A DNA stretch of 64,000 bases from Prochlorococcus marinus str. MIT 9301. GTDB taxonomy: Bacteria > Cyanobacteriota > Cyanobacteriia > PCC-6307 > Cyanobiaceae. Shown here one piece after another: positions 47,172-55,651 of the stretch; the first letter of the stretch is position 1, and each line of letters opens with the position of its first letter. A model generated the notes under the pieces. That model ran no database searches. It had not been told where the DNA came from and saw nothing but the letters and a program-made list of their open reading frames with translations. The stretch is taken from assembly GCF_000015965.1 (NCBI RefSeq), contig NC_009091.1:868001-932000 (forward strand), written 5' to 3'. Made by a program: the position numbers and the translations under genes.

Positions 47172-47249
47172 GGGGTTGCATTTTTATAGAAATTGGTTTA
47201 AAAATAAGGTTCCCCATCACCCGGCCCCACATATGTGAGGCCTTTTTTT
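47153..47249 (+). ncRNA. Putative small non-coding RNA (~97 nt), family unknown
   Basis: Transcription predicted from the TATAAAAT -10 box would end at the strong terminator at 47223-47249. No protein frame fits: the only ATG (47153-47155) gives five codons. The body folds: GGGG (about 47172-47175) with CCCC (about 47212-47215) encloses ATTTTTA/TAAAAAT. It does not resemble tmRNA, SRP RNA or RNase P, and no GGAAACA motif of Yfr2-type RNAs was seen. Start and family are uncertain. Confidence 0.5.
47223..47249 (+). terminator. Intrinsic terminator
   Basis: GGCCCCAC (47223-47230) pairs with GTGAGGCC (47235-47242), with one C-A mismatch and a four-base ATAT loop, followed by seven T. A very convincing Rho-independent terminator for a plus-strand transcript, yet no plus-strand protein gene ends here. 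Confidence 0.85.
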
Positions 47250-47403
47250 ATTATTTTTCATTAAGGTCTAAAAGTTTTATTAAATAAAACGAGTAATTCA
47301 TTAACCACTTTGATAACGAATAAAGATAATAAGTAATTTATTTTTTAATTTATAATCCTGCTTTAAAATTTTTTACCTAAATATACTGCTATCCTCCAAT
47401 AAT

Positions 47404-48216
47404 TTATAAAAAGTTTTTTATGGATTTAATTAATAAGCTAATACCAACCAAAATACAAACTGTTATAAAAGTTTTCTTAATAAGTATATTCCCATTTAAT
47501 TTGGATAAGTGAGCTCCAAAAAATCCTCCTGTAAAGGAACCAATTATTAAAACTACCAATAAATTTAATGGAACCGATCCTATTCTTGCCAAAAATACTG
47601 CTCCGACAAAATTCCAAAAAATCCCAACAGTAAAAAATGTCATGCTTATGGCTCGAAGAAAATCCATTTCAAAAGTTTTAATTAATAGTATTGTTACAAG
47701 CAATCCAGTTCCTGAAGAAATAGAACCATTTAATATACCTATAAGAAAAATAAAAATTAAAAATCTAATTTTATGAATAAAATTAAGTTTTTTATTACCA
47801 GATGATAAACCTAAATCTGGTTTAAGGAATGAATAAAAAGCTAATAGTATGGATATTATTCCTAAAATTAAATACAAATACTTTTCTGATATATATTCAA
47901 TGACAGACGCCCCCAAAATTACTCCTGGTAACCCAAAAATTAAAATTTGCCAAGCAACTCTTATATCATTACCTAAAGATTTGTAATTTCTTAAGGACCC
48001 CCCAATTCCTAGTGCTACTGTTGCTAATTTATGACTAGCCAGCGCCTGATAATAAGGAACCCCAGATAAAATCAATGCAGGCAATTGTAATAATCCTGCT
48101 CCTCCACCAGAAATCGCTGAGAACGTATTAGAAAAAAACGATATCAAAAAGATATAAATACTTTTAAATAAAGAATGATCAAAATTTCCTAATAATATTG
48201 TTAATAGATAAAGCAT
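47404..48216 (-). CDS. TauE/SafE family membrane transporter
   Basis: A 270-residue polytopic protein with about eight helices. The paired signature stretches are SAISGGGAGLLQLPALILSGVPYYQALASHK near the N terminus and NGSISSGTGLLVTILLI plus IIGSFTGGFFGAHLSK in the second half, typical of the TauE/SafE (COG0730) sulfite/organosulfonate exporters. The anion carried is not evident. Divergent from the HNH gene. Confidence 0.82.
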   Translation of the reverse strand: MLYLLTILLGNFDHSLFKSIYIFLISFFSNTFSAISGGGAGLLQLPALILSGVPYYQALASHKLATVALGIGGSLRNYKSLGNDIRVAWQILIFGLPGVILGASVIEYISEKYLYLILGIISILLAFYSFLKPDLGLSSGNKKLNFIHKIRFLIFIFLIGILNGSISSGTGLLVTILLIKTFEMDFLRAISMTFFTVGIFWNFVGAVFLARIGSVPLNLLVVLIIGSFTGGFFGAHLSKLNGNILIKKTFITVCILVGISLLIKSIKNFL

Positions 48217-48357
48217 TAACTATAAACTGCCCTTTTATTGATAAGTGAAAATTATTCGTTTCATAAGAAACATTTACTTTAAGAAGTCTTATTTTATCTT
48301 GATAAATCATACTTTAAAAAAAACTGTTATTATTCAAAGAAAATTATCAAGAATTTT

Positions 48358-48699
48358 ATGCATAGACAAGATGCAATTTACCTTGATCAGTTTTGTCCCA
48401 AGACAAGTAATAAAAATTGGAGAGAGTCACTTAATAAACTTACCAATTATAAATGCATTTATTGCGGTAAACCCTCAGAATCACTCGACCACCTTCACCC
48501 AATGTCAAAAGGGGGGATTAGCAGTACAAGTAATTGCGTACCATGTTGTTTGTCATGTAATGGAAAGAAATCAGATTCAGAAGTTCTTAGCTGGTACAGA
48601 AAACAAAATTTTTATGATCCTCGAAGAGCTATGGCGATACGAGCATGGTTTAATGATGATTTAAAACTAGCGTCAGTTCTTTTAAACTACTTACATTAA
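48358..48699 (+). CDS. HNH endonuclease-domain protein
   Basis: A 113-residue protein with a zinc-HNH core: CIYCGKPSESLDHLHPMSKGG (Cys33, Cys36, Asp44, His45) and CVPCCLSCNGKKSD (Cys60-Cys67, Asn68), followed by a short helix and RRAMAIRAWF. This layout is that of stand-alone small HNH nucleases of cyanobacteria. Whether it acts in defence, repair or mobile-element biology is unknown; no neighbouring methylase, intron or defence gene was seen. The start is the ATG at 48358; an overlapping frame is a shadow. Confidence 0.8.
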   Translation: MHRQDAIYLDQFCPKTSNKNWRESLNKLTNYKCIYCGKPSESLDHLHPMSKGGISSTSNCVPCCLSCNGKKSDSEVLSWYRKQNFYDPRRAMAIRAWFNDDLKLASVLLNYLH

Positions 48700-48786
48700 A
48701 CAATGAATAATAAATTGATTGAGATTAGAAAAAATATTTTTGTATATCTTTGAATAGGATCCTTTTTTTAGCAAACATTGTTTTTA

Positions 48787-48981
48787 TTAAATTATTCTTA
48801 TACTTTCTGAATTTATATTATTGTTCTTAAAAATCGAGATATTAGAATAATCATCTTTCCACATTATTGGTGAATCTATAATCTTTCTCTCTGGAGACTT
48901 TACTGAAAAAATCAATCCAAATACAAAAAGAATAGTAATCAGAATTATAGTTAATACTAATTTGTCTGAAATATTATTCAT
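48787..48981 (-). CDS. Small hypothetical membrane protein (64 aa)
   Basis: One membrane segment (LVLTIILITILFVFGLIFSV, about 8-27) and a polar, Asn/Ser-rich tail. Unrecognised. It sits 9 bp downstream of the secreted-protein gene 48991-49392 on the same strand and may be cotranscribed. Confidence 0.5.
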   Translation of the reverse strand: MNNISDKLVLTIILITILFVFGLIFSVKSPERKIIDSPIMWKDDYSNISIFKNNNINSESIRII

Positions 48982-48990
48982 TAACCTAAT

Positions 48991-49392
48991 CTATCTTGAA
49001 AAATTTTTGTCAGGAGTAGTTTTTTCGTAAATTTCTAGAAAATATGATTTAAAATAATCAACTCCCTCCTTTCCAATTAATCCAAACGACCATCCACAAT
49101 CATTTACTACTTGCAATGAAATTTGATTTGCCAAGTCACTTTTCTCAATCCATTTTTTCTGAGGATTGTAAGAGAAAGATATAATGTTTTCAGTTTTTAC
49201 AATAGCTGATTTCATTGCTTCATCTTTAGAAAGACCATTTTGGATAGCATTGCAATATTTCTTAGAGAAATTATTAGTGATCCTATTTTGTAGCAAACTA
49301 ACACTAGGATCGGAAGTATCAAAAGCTAAACCTATTGCAGGTTCTAATTGAAAAAATATAAATAAAATTAAGACAAAAAATAATTTTAACAA
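48991..49392 (-). CDS. Hypothetical exported protein (133 aa)
   Basis: An N-terminal signal peptide (MLKLFFVLILFIFFQLEPAIGLAF) is followed by a soluble domain with SLLQNRITNNFSKKYCNAIQNGLSKDEAMKSAI and NDCGWSFGLIGKEGVDYF. The two cysteines could form a disulfide in the periplasm or lumen. Family not recognised; the sequence has the even composition of a conserved picocyanobacterial protein. Confidence 0.6.
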   Translation of the reverse strand: MLKLFFVLILFIFFQLEPAIGLAFDTSDPSVSLLQNRITNNFSKKYCNAIQNGLSKDEAMKSAIVKTENIISFSYNPQKKWIEKSDLANQISLQVVNDCGWSFGLIGKEGVDYFKSYFLEIYEKTTPDKNFSR

Positions 49393-49556
49393 CAGCTATT
49401 AGTCAATAGTTTATAAGTAATATAATAGTATTTTAAAATTATATTTTCAATTTAATCTGATAATTATTAAAAGCAAATTAAATTTCAATTTATTAATAAT
49501 TAAAAGTATTGCGATAAGTTCAGTAATAATAGTCAGAGGTTTATTCGATTACAAAT

Positions 49557-49778
49557 ATGTACGAATCATTAATGACATTGCTATTTTTTCCTGATTGGAC
49601 AAATGGATTACCTTCAGATTTCCTAATTCTTCATTTTTTTGTAGGAGCTGTGATTTTTCCATTTAACATGATTCATGCTAAAGCAAGAAAAATTGACAGT
49701 CAAAACCCACAGGAAGCCGCTAATGGGTATAAAAATTCAGACAATGTAACATTTTTTGGATACGAGGAAATCAATTAG
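49557..49778 (+). CDS. Small hypothetical membrane-associated protein (73 aa)
   Basis: The ATG frame encodes a hydrophobic N-terminal half (SLMTLLFFPDWTNGLPSDFLILHFFVGAVIFPFNMIHAKARK) and a polar tail ending VTFFGYEEIN. Unrecognised. The proline/glycine-rich hydrophobic part suggests one kinked membrane helix or membrane association. Confidence 0.55.
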   Translation: MYESLMTLLFFPDWTNGLPSDFLILHFFVGAVIFPFNMIHAKARKIDSQNPQEAANGYKNSDNVTFFGYEEIN

Positions 49779-49811
49779 ATTTCCATAAAATTTATTTGAG
49801 GAATAAGTTAT

Positions 49812-50039
49812 TTGATTATAATTTCCCTAAATACAGCTTTAGATCTCAAGATATTCAGTCCCAGTGAACCTATAGGAATATTCATAATTTTTGTAGGTTT
49901 AATATTCACTGGCATGATTTTCTATATTATTTATGCTGTAAGTACTAATAAAGAATCCTTAGAAGACAAAAAAATAAGAACTAAAAAAGAGTACTTACAA
50001 AAGGAGAGAATAGGAAAATTATTTCCTAAGAAAAAATAA
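49812..50039 (+). CDS. Small single-span membrane protein (75 aa)
   Basis: A TTG-started frame: a short N-terminal part, one membrane helix (PIGIFIIFVGLIFTGMIFYIIYAV, about 19-42) and a basic, charged C-terminal tail. Unrecognised; TTG is the only usable start before the helix. It lies 33 bp after the 73-aa gene and may be cotranscribed with it. Confidence 0.5.
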   Translation: MIIISLNTALDLKIFSPSEPIGIFIIFVGLIFTGMIFYIIYAVSTNKESLEDKKIRTKKEYLQKERIGKLFPKKK

Positions 50040-50264
50040 ATTTAATTGCTTTATTGCTATAAAGATATTTATTTATATTATTAATTATTAAATCAGTAGG
50101 ATCTAAAAACATTAGTTTTAGTTCTCTTAAATCAAACATTTCCTAAAAATCTAACTATAACAAGAAGATTTTTTTTACGAGGACTTAATATTGTTAATTG
50201 CACAACTAATTTATTTTCATCTTGATCAAAAAATGTTAAAAAAGGGAAAAATTAATTTGAAATC

Positions 50265-50768
50265 TTGGAGAATTCACCTCAATATCTATTTCTTGCTAGT
50301 GGAGTGAATAATGGAGAGGGTTTTTGGATTGTGGGAATAAAAAATTGCGATGAAAATATCCTTGAAGATGAAAATCTTTTAGATTGCCATAGAAAAGAAT
50401 TAATAGGTAATGAATCAGCGAAAGATATTCTTTTAGCTATTAATTTAAACGTAAATAATTTATTAAATGAACTAAGAAAAAAAAATTATTTAATTGCAAG
50501 ACCTTCCATTGGGATTCCATTTGATATCCCTTTAGAAATCTTGGAAAATATTTTTGATTTCTGGTTAGATATTTATAAAAATCATGAAGCCTGGGAAGCT
50601 TGTTTAGGACTTCTTAAAGTTAGAAAAAGGATTCCTCTAACAAACCTAATTGAAAGCGAAAGTTTAAAGGGAAACTCTAAAAAATGGGCTAAAAAAATTG
50701 AAACTTTACATACTTATGTTCCTTCTTCAATTAAAAATGAAAAATTAAATGACCCCATGTGGGAATAA
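50265..50768 (+). CDS. Conserved hypothetical protein (167 aa)
   Basis: A soluble protein starting at TTG (SPQYLFLASGVNNGEGFWIVGIKN...). A helical middle contains PSIGIPFDIPLEILENIFDFWLDIYKNHEAWEACLGLLKV, the most conserved-looking part. No catalytic motif recognised. Preceded by 225 bp with no gene evident. A short gene overlapping or following (50843) is on the same strand. Confidence 0.6.
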   Translation: MENSPQYLFLASGVNNGEGFWIVGIKNCDENILEDENLLDCHRKELIGNESAKDILLAINLNVNNLLNELRKKNYLIARPSIGIPFDIPLEILENIFDFWLDIYKNHEAWEACLGLLKVRKRIPLTNLIESESLKGNSKKWAKKIETLHTYVPSSIKNEKLNDPMWE

Positions 50769-50842
50769 TTTTATCTTTAAATACTAAAAATATTTACTTC
50801 ACTGGATATTTAAGTAAAAATAAAATAAATAATAATTTAAAA

Positions 50843-51028
50843 ATGAATAAACCATATTCTTTTAGTATCGATCAAATGAACGGGATAGTTGAGGATACAT
50901 ACGCCAAGATAATAAATGAATGTGAAAATTTAAAAAAAAATACAAATTGTCCAAATGAGCAAGTATTAGCACTTTTAAGTGTAATTGCCTCAAATTACAC
51001 TACTGCACCAGAAAAAAACGAAAATTAA
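50843..51028 (+). CDS. Small hypothetical protein (61 aa)
   Basis: A soluble protein (NKPYSFSIDQMNGIVEDTYAKIINECENLKKNTNCPNEQVLALLSVIASNY). The frame is open further 5', but the ATG at 50843 avoids overlap with the previous gene. Its stop is 1 bp before the phosphoribosyltransferase gene, so these form one operon. Function unknown. Confidence 0.5.
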   Translation: MNKPYSFSIDQMNGIVEDTYAKIINECENLKKNTNCPNEQVLALLSVIASNYTTAPEKNEN

Positions 51029-51029
51029 G

Positions 51030-51425
51030 ATGATAAGTCATTATACTTGGAACGAATTTGATAAAAGCGTAGAACAAATAGCTAATAAATGTAGGTTTAA
51101 GGAATTTTCTGGAATATATGGAGTTCCTCGTGGCGGATTATGTCTCGCTGTAGCACTAAGCCATAAATTAAAAATTGAATTAATTTCAGAACCAATAAAG
51201 AATTCACTAATAGTAGATGATGTTTATGAAACAGGCATTACATTAACGACCTTCAAGAATATTGAAGGAGCAATGTTTTTTGTATTATTTAGCAAAATTA
51301 AACCTACATGGTGGAATACAGTGCATGTAACAAAAAAAAGTCAATGGATTGTTTTCCCTTGGGAAAATACTTTAAATTCAAAAAGTGACCGCGAAGAGTA
51401 CATCAAAAAAAGAGGTTTAAGTTGA
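51030..51425 (+). CDS. Phosphoribosyltransferase-like protein
   Basis: A 131-residue protein of the type I PRTase fold: an N-terminal GIYGVPRGGLCLAVALSHKL (the PPi-binding loop region) and the PRPP-binding signature SLIVDDVYETGITL (about 59-72). It is shorter than most xanthine/hypoxanthine PRTases, so the base specificity is open. The ATG at 51030 is chosen over an upstream one that would overlap the previous gene. Its TGA overlaps the TTG start of the nucleoside deoxyribosyltransferase-like gene; the pair suggests nucleobase/nucleoside salvage. Confidence 0.75.
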   Translation: MISHYTWNEFDKSVEQIANKCRFKEFSGIYGVPRGGLCLAVALSHKLKIELISEPIKNSLIVDDVYETGITLTTFKNIEGAMFFVLFSKIKPTWWNTVHVTKKSQWIVFPWENTLNSKSDREEYIKKRGLS

Positions 51426-51880
51426 GAAAGAAATTATATTTGGCTAATCCATATGGATTTTCAAAACAAACTAAAACCCTTTTAAATGAATTTATTGAAA
51501 TCTTCAATGATTTAAATGTAGAGGTATTTGAACCTTTTGAGAGAGCAAAAAGATTAATTCAACAAAAAAGGGAGTGGGCATATGAGGTTGCAAGAAGTAA
51601 TTTCATTGATTTAAAAGAATGTGATTGTATTTTTGCAATTGTCAATGGAAATCCACCAGATGAAGGGGTAATGATTGAATTAGGTATCGCAATTGCTTTA
51701 AAAAAGGAAATCTTTTTATTTAGAGATGATTTTAGAAATTGTGCTGATAGCAATAAATACCCATTAAACTTAATGTTATTTCTTGGACTGCCTAAAGATA
51801 ATTGGGAAAAATATTATTTTGAATCATTACAAGATATAAAAAGTAATAAAAAAAGATTTTTGGAGTGGGCTGAAAATTAG
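51422..51880 (+). CDS. Nucleoside 2-deoxyribosyltransferase-like protein
   Basis: A 152-residue protein of the NDT family: N-terminal LYLANPYGFS, then a conserved ADP/base-site segment with EVARSNFIDLKECDCIFAIVNGNPPDEGVMIELGIAIALKKEIFLFRDD. Glu86 in IELG is at the position of the catalytic glutamate of this family. It would cleave or transfer 2'-deoxyribosyl groups. TTG overlaps the preceding stop codon by 4 bp. Phage and some bacteria carry such genes for nucleotide salvage. Confidence 0.75.
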   Translation: MRKKLYLANPYGFSKQTKTLLNEFIEIFNDLNVEVFEPFERAKRLIQQKREWAYEVARSNFIDLKECDCIFAIVNGNPPDEGVMIELGIAIALKKEIFLFRDDFRNCADSNKYPLNLMLFLGLPKDNWEKYYFESLQDIKSNKKRFLEWAEN

Positions 51881-51963
51881 CAAAAAACCGTTAAACCAAA
51901 AGTAGGAGTTTTAAGTTTGAATATATCTGTCAAAGTGCTAGAATATATTTTATTTAGAAAATT

Positions 51964-52140
51964 TTGACACAAGTTACAGTCGGAGAGAACGAGGGAATTG
52001 AATCTGCCCTTAGAAGATTTAAAAGACAAGTATCTAAATCTGGAATTTTTGCAGATTTAAAAAGACTTAGGCATCATGAAACTCCTGTTGAAAAATACAA
52101 AAGAAAATTGCAACAGAGAAGAAAAGCAAGAAGAAGATAA
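51964..52140 (+). CDS. rpsU: 30S ribosomal protein S21
   Basis: A 58-residue, very basic protein ([48 protein letters not shown]...RRR), the S21 pattern. It begins at TTG; no ATG or GTG precedes it in frame near the usual N terminus. It forms part of the 30S platform that helps mRNA binding. Confidence 0.95.
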   Translation: MTQVTVGENEGIESALRRFKRQVSKSGIFADLKRLRHHETPVEKYKRKLQQRRKARRR

Positions 52141-52213
52141 GCTCCTAGAACTTATAAAGTTTTCGTAAATTTTTAATTTTAATAATTTTTTGTAGAAGTT
52201 TAAAAAAATTTAA

Positions 52214-52543
52214 CTATTTAAGCTTCTTAAGCTTCTTAACAAGATTTATTCCAACGCCTGAAACGGCAAGAAGATCTTTTTCATCAGCAGCAATAACTGC
52301 CTTTGTTGTTTTAAATCCAGCCTCATACAAAGCTTTTGCGCTTTTTGCTCCAACACCTGGAAGTGTAGTCAAAGTTTCAATATTTTTCTTAGAATTTACT
52401 GCTTTAGTTTTAGATTTTGCTTTTGTTTTTGTTTTTGTTTTTGCGGACTTTGCTGCTTTTTTTTCTTTCTTTAAAGGCGGTGCAGGAGTTACTGCACTTT
52501 TAAATAAAATTGATTTTAGTTTGCCGAGAAATTTAGAAATCAT
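52214..52543 (-). CDS. Helix-hairpin-helix DNA-binding protein with Lys/Thr/Ala-rich arm
   Basis: A 109-residue protein: a short N-terminal helix, a low-complexity basic arm made of KTK/KAK repeats (about residues 28-48, encoded by repeated TTTTTG units), then a helix-hairpin-helix domain (LTTLPGVGAKSAKALYEAGFKTTKAVIAADEKDLLAVSGVGINLVKKLKKL). The two GVG turns contact the DNA backbone in such folds. The arm suggests histone H1-like nucleoid binding. Function inferred. Confidence 0.75.
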   Translation of the reverse strand: MISKFLGKLKSILFKSAVTPAPPLKKEKKAAKSAKTKTKTKAKSKTKAVNSKKNIETLTTLPGVGAKSAKALYEAGFKTTKAVIAADEKDLLAVSGVGINLVKKLKKLK

Positions 52544-52809
52544 TGCAATATATAAGTAATAAAATTAGCTATTCATTATAATAATATTAAATTCCAGAGG
52601 AATTAATAGAAAGACAATAACTAATTGAATAGAAATAATTTATTTACAATTATATAAAGACACACATTTAATATTTATGCAAGCTTAAGAGCCATTGCAA
52701 GGTATTCTAAATTATTCTAAAAACTAAAAAAAAGATAAAAAGTATATTCAAAAATTAAAGGTATTCATTAATAGTAAAGTTAAAATCTTAAAAAGAACAG
52801 ATCAAAAAA

Positions 52810-53406
52810 ATGAAGCTTATTTTAATAAGTGGACCTTCCGGAAGCGGAAAAACAACTTTATCGAATCAAATAATAAAAAAAATTAAAAATGGTATTGTGT
52901 TAAGTACCGACAATTACTATAAGACAGGATTAATAAGTAAATTACTATCAAAATTTGTAGAAGGTTTTTTTGATAGAAGTATTAGTTTTAATAACAAACT
53001 ATTCAAAAAAGATTTTGATTTTATTTATATGAATGGAATTTCAATCTGTAAGCGTTATTATAATTTTGAAAAGAAATCAATTCAAAATATCTTAAACGAA
53101 ACAAATAATATTAGTTTTATAATTGTTGAGGGTATATTTGCTAAAGAAATCTCAAACACTTTAAATAATAAGGATTATATTTTTTTAGAAATAAAAACTA
53201 AAAAAAATGAGTGCATGAAAAGAGTTGTCCAAAGAGATATAAAAGAAAGGGGGAAGGATAAAAAACAAGCTGAGAATGATTTCTTAAAATCATGGAGCAT
53301 TTATTACGAAAAATTTAAACCTAATAGCCAAAAAAATAATACGAATAAATTCATTATTAAAAAAAACACTGATATAGATCCCATTCTGAAAAAATTATTT
53401 AATTAA
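52810..53406 (+). CDS. Uridine kinase-like P-loop protein
   Basis: A 198-residue protein with P-loop GPSGSGKTT (8-16), an Asp in STDNYYK (33-36) like the uridine kinase/phosphoribulokinase family, FIIVEGIFA (about 103-111) for the second conserved strand and CMKRVVQRDIKERG near the lid. It likely phosphorylates a nucleoside or similar small molecule. Its 3' end overlaps the renalase-like gene on the opposite strand by 12 bp. Confidence 0.75.
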   Translation: MKLILISGPSGSGKTTLSNQIIKKIKNGIVLSTDNYYKTGLISKLLSKFVEGFFDRSISFNNKLFKKDFDFIYMNGISICKRYYNFEKKSIQNILNETNNISFIIVEGIFAKEISNTLNNKDYIFLEIKTKKNECMKRVVQRDIKERGKDKKQAENDFLKSWSIYYEKFKPNSQKNNTNKFIIKKNTDIDPILKKLFN

Positions 53407-54561
53407 GTCTTTAATTTTTTTCTCTAATATTAGAGCACTTAAAATTGAGCCTTCAATTCTGCCAAATCCATCTCCTTCAAACCAGTCTCCGCAAAATCCA
53501 ATTCTATATCTTCTACTAAATTGTAAAGATAATGGTACGGCAAGGCCAGAAGGCTGTGAAGCTCTCCATTTCATAATAGATATTTTTTCATCATAAGTTA
53601 ATTTATGGATTACAGAATTCTCTTCAAAAAGTTTATTGAAATTTGTAATTATTTTTTGTTTAAAAACTTCTTCATCTTTTGCACTTATATAAGAGTTAAT
53701 TAACTCTGCGTTTTTTGAATGAACTACAATTCCTAATTTATTATTATCTTGCAACTGAAAAATAACTCTTTCAAATCTATATTTTTTTTCTAATTGATTT
53801 TTTAAATAAAAATACCTTTGTTTTTTATAATAAAAATCTTTATAACTATAATTTTCATTTGTGTAAATTAAAAAAGTTAACCTGGGAATAAATGTTTGTT
53901 CTTCTAAGTAATTTAATAGTAAATCTATTTTTTTATCATTATTAACAGGAATAGCTTTCCTTAATGGAATTTGATTAACGTTTAATATTTTTAAAGACCT
54001 CTTATGTAACAACAAATTAGTTGAACAAATTAAATATTTAGACTTGAATTTGACGCCATTTTTTGATGTTAGTAACCATTCCTTATCATTAAACTTCATA
54101 TCAACTATAAAAGTTTCAAAGAAAAAATCAATTTTCTCTTTTAAATTATTTGAATCAATTATCTTTTTCGATAATTCACTCATGGAATCTAAAGATAGAT
54201 AATTAACTCCGCAAGAAAATTCAGATTTTTTTACGGTTTCTAAATTAGAATCTTCATTTAGAAAAAATATATCTGAATCGTCAATTTTTATATATTTATT
54301 TTCCAATAATTCATCAATATATCTTTTTAATAGAAGATTATTTTTACTGTTAGATATATTAAAATTTGGAGAACCATGGTTTAGTTTCCATCCTTTATAT
54401 TTTTTGCTTATTCTTGTACTTGATCTCCCTCCAAGACCGCGACCAATTTCAATTAATCCAACTTTTTTTGTAATATTATTTTTCAGATACTTCGAAGCAA
54501 AAACACAAGCGGATATACCTCCACCTATTATTAACAAGTCATATGTAACATCACTTTTCAT
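53395..54561 (-). CDS. Renalase-like FAD-dependent amine oxidase family protein
   Basis: A 388-residue flavoprotein with an N-terminal dinucleotide-binding motif LLIIGGGISACVFASKYL (GxGxxA about 13-18) and GRGLGGRSSTR, which is the renalase/NAD(P)-binding amine oxidase pattern, plus a C-terminal FCGDWFEGDGFGRIEGSILSALI, where FAD is closed. The substrate is unknown. The upstream gene is MTHFR-like; the two may be coexpressed. Confidence 0.8.
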   Translation of the reverse strand: MKSDVTYDLLIIGGGISACVFASKYLKNNITKKVGLIEIGRGLGGRSSTRISKKYKGWKLNHGSPNFNISNSKNNLLLKRYIDELLENKYIKIDDSDIFFLNEDSNLETVKKSEFSCGVNYLSLDSMSELSKKIIDSNNLKEKIDFFFETFIVDMKFNDKEWLLTSKNGVKFKSKYLICSTNLLLHKRSLKILNVNQIPLRKAIPVNNDKKIDLLLNYLEEQTFIPRLTFLIYTNENYSYKDFYYKKQRYFYLKNQLEKKYRFERVIFQLQDNNKLGIVVHSKNAELINSYISAKDEEVFKQKIITNFNKLFEENSVIHKLTYDEKISIMKWRASQPSGLAVPLSLQFSRRYRIGFCGDWFEGDGFGRIEGSILSALILEKKIKDLIK

Positions 54562-54581
54562 AGGATTAATATTGACAAAAA

Positions 54582-55385
54582 TTATCTTTCATTTTCTAAA
54601 AAACTATAAACAGAATCAAGTTTATCTGATGATGAAAAATCAGATTCAATTACAGGAGTAATATTATTACTTTTATAAAAACTAACTAAATCTCTTGTAA
54701 AATCAAGAAAATTATCTAAGGCAAATAAACACTTTTCTGATATGTATACCTCTTTCCAAGGACGAAATTTAAACCGCGATATAAATTGTTTAGAAGGAAT
54801 AAATAAACTTCCAAATAGATTTAATCTTTCGTCTTTTGTTATTTTCTTGAGATAAGTCAACTCATTATGAAGAACTTTAATGTCTGTACCATATTGAAAC
54901 CAAATTGAATTTATTAATCCAGTTGAAATTTTTCTTTCGAACCTCTCTCTTTCTGACGAAATATTATAATATTTTTTCAAATATGGATTGTAAGCTATAC
55001 CTAATTTAACTTTTAAATTTTTTTCTTTTTTTAAATAAGATAATACATCAACTGAGTCAAAGTTTTTTTTCTTATTAGATCCCGACACTAACAGAATTTC
55101 ATAATTTTGATTAGTCTGAGAACTTTTAACAAAATCTAAGAAATCCTGATACGATTTTTCTTTATTTTTTGAATATTGATGATAAAGACTATAGTGATAG
55201 GTCACATTAAATTCATAATAGTCTTTAGATATATATTTTATAGTTGAATTAAATAAATCCTTCTTTATAAGTCCTTTACATGGAATATTGATATTTTTTA
55301 TATTATTTAATTTGCAGAAATTAAGTTTATTGTCTAACTGAGAAATATTTTTAAATGATAATTCAAATCTTATATTACTGTTCAT
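54582..55385 (-). CDS. Methylenetetrahydrofolate reductase-like TIM-barrel protein
   Basis: A 267-residue protein resembling the MTHFR (MetF) barrel: NVTYHYSLYHQYSKN, LLVSGSNKKKNFDSVDVLSYLK, LKVKLGIAYNPYL, and ERERFERKISTGLINSIWFQYGTDIKVLHNELTYLKK, the MTHFR-type pattern ending on the flavin-site side. It diverges from canonical MetF and lacks an evident complete flavin motif, so function is inferred by fold only. The downstream neighbour is a renalase-like flavoprotein. Confidence 0.65.
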   Translation of the reverse strand: MNSNIRFELSFKNISQLDNKLNFCKLNNIKNINIPCKGLIKKDLFNSTIKYISKDYYEFNVTYHYSLYHQYSKNKEKSYQDFLDFVKSSQTNQNYEILLVSGSNKKKNFDSVDVLSYLKKEKNLKVKLGIAYNPYLKKYYNISSERERFERKISTGLINSIWFQYGTDIKVLHNELTYLKKITKDERLNLFGSLFIPSKQFISRFKFRPWKEVYISEKCLFALDNFLDFTRDLVSFYKSNNITPVIESDFSSSDKLDSVYSFLENER

Positions 55386-55417
55386 TATTTAGTAGTCATA
55401 ATTAATCACTCAACATA

Positions 55418-55651
55418 TTAACGAAAACATGCATCTGCTACGATTCTTATTTTGGATGACGTCTTTTTATTATTAGACTTTAGAAAATAACTGGGGGAAA
55501 TTTCTAATGCAGCTTTTAAAGAAATTTTATCTTCTGCAGATTTTGCAATAATTTGATTAAAACATTTCCAATTTTCTAGCATTACTAAACCGGGCCATGA
55601 TAAATAAAGACCTACAAAAATCCCTAAAAATAAAAATAAAAAAAACCTCAT
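55418..55651 (-). CDS. Small hypothetical protein with N-terminal anchor (77 aa)
   Basis: An N-terminal hydrophobic stretch (MRFFLFLFLGIFVGLYLSWPGLVML) followed by a polar segment containing AEDKISLKAALEISPSYFLKSNNKKT and a terminal DACFR. It looks like a membrane-anchored small protein conserved in picocyanobacteria; function unknown. Confidence 0.6.
   Translation of the reverse strand: MRFFLFLFLGIFVGLYLSWPGLVMLENWKCFNQIIAKSAEDKISLKAALEISPSYFLKSNNKKTSSKIRIVADACFR

Noticed and set aside
47128-47249. Possibility that the structured region is tmRNA or 4.5S RNA
   Set aside because: Too short for tmRNA, no tRNA-like ends, and no SRP Alu/GGAA-type motif recognised.
48245-48664. 139-codon plus-strand frame overlapping the HNH gene
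   Set aside because: It reads through the HNH gene out of frame and lacks family features; HNH motifs are in the other frame.
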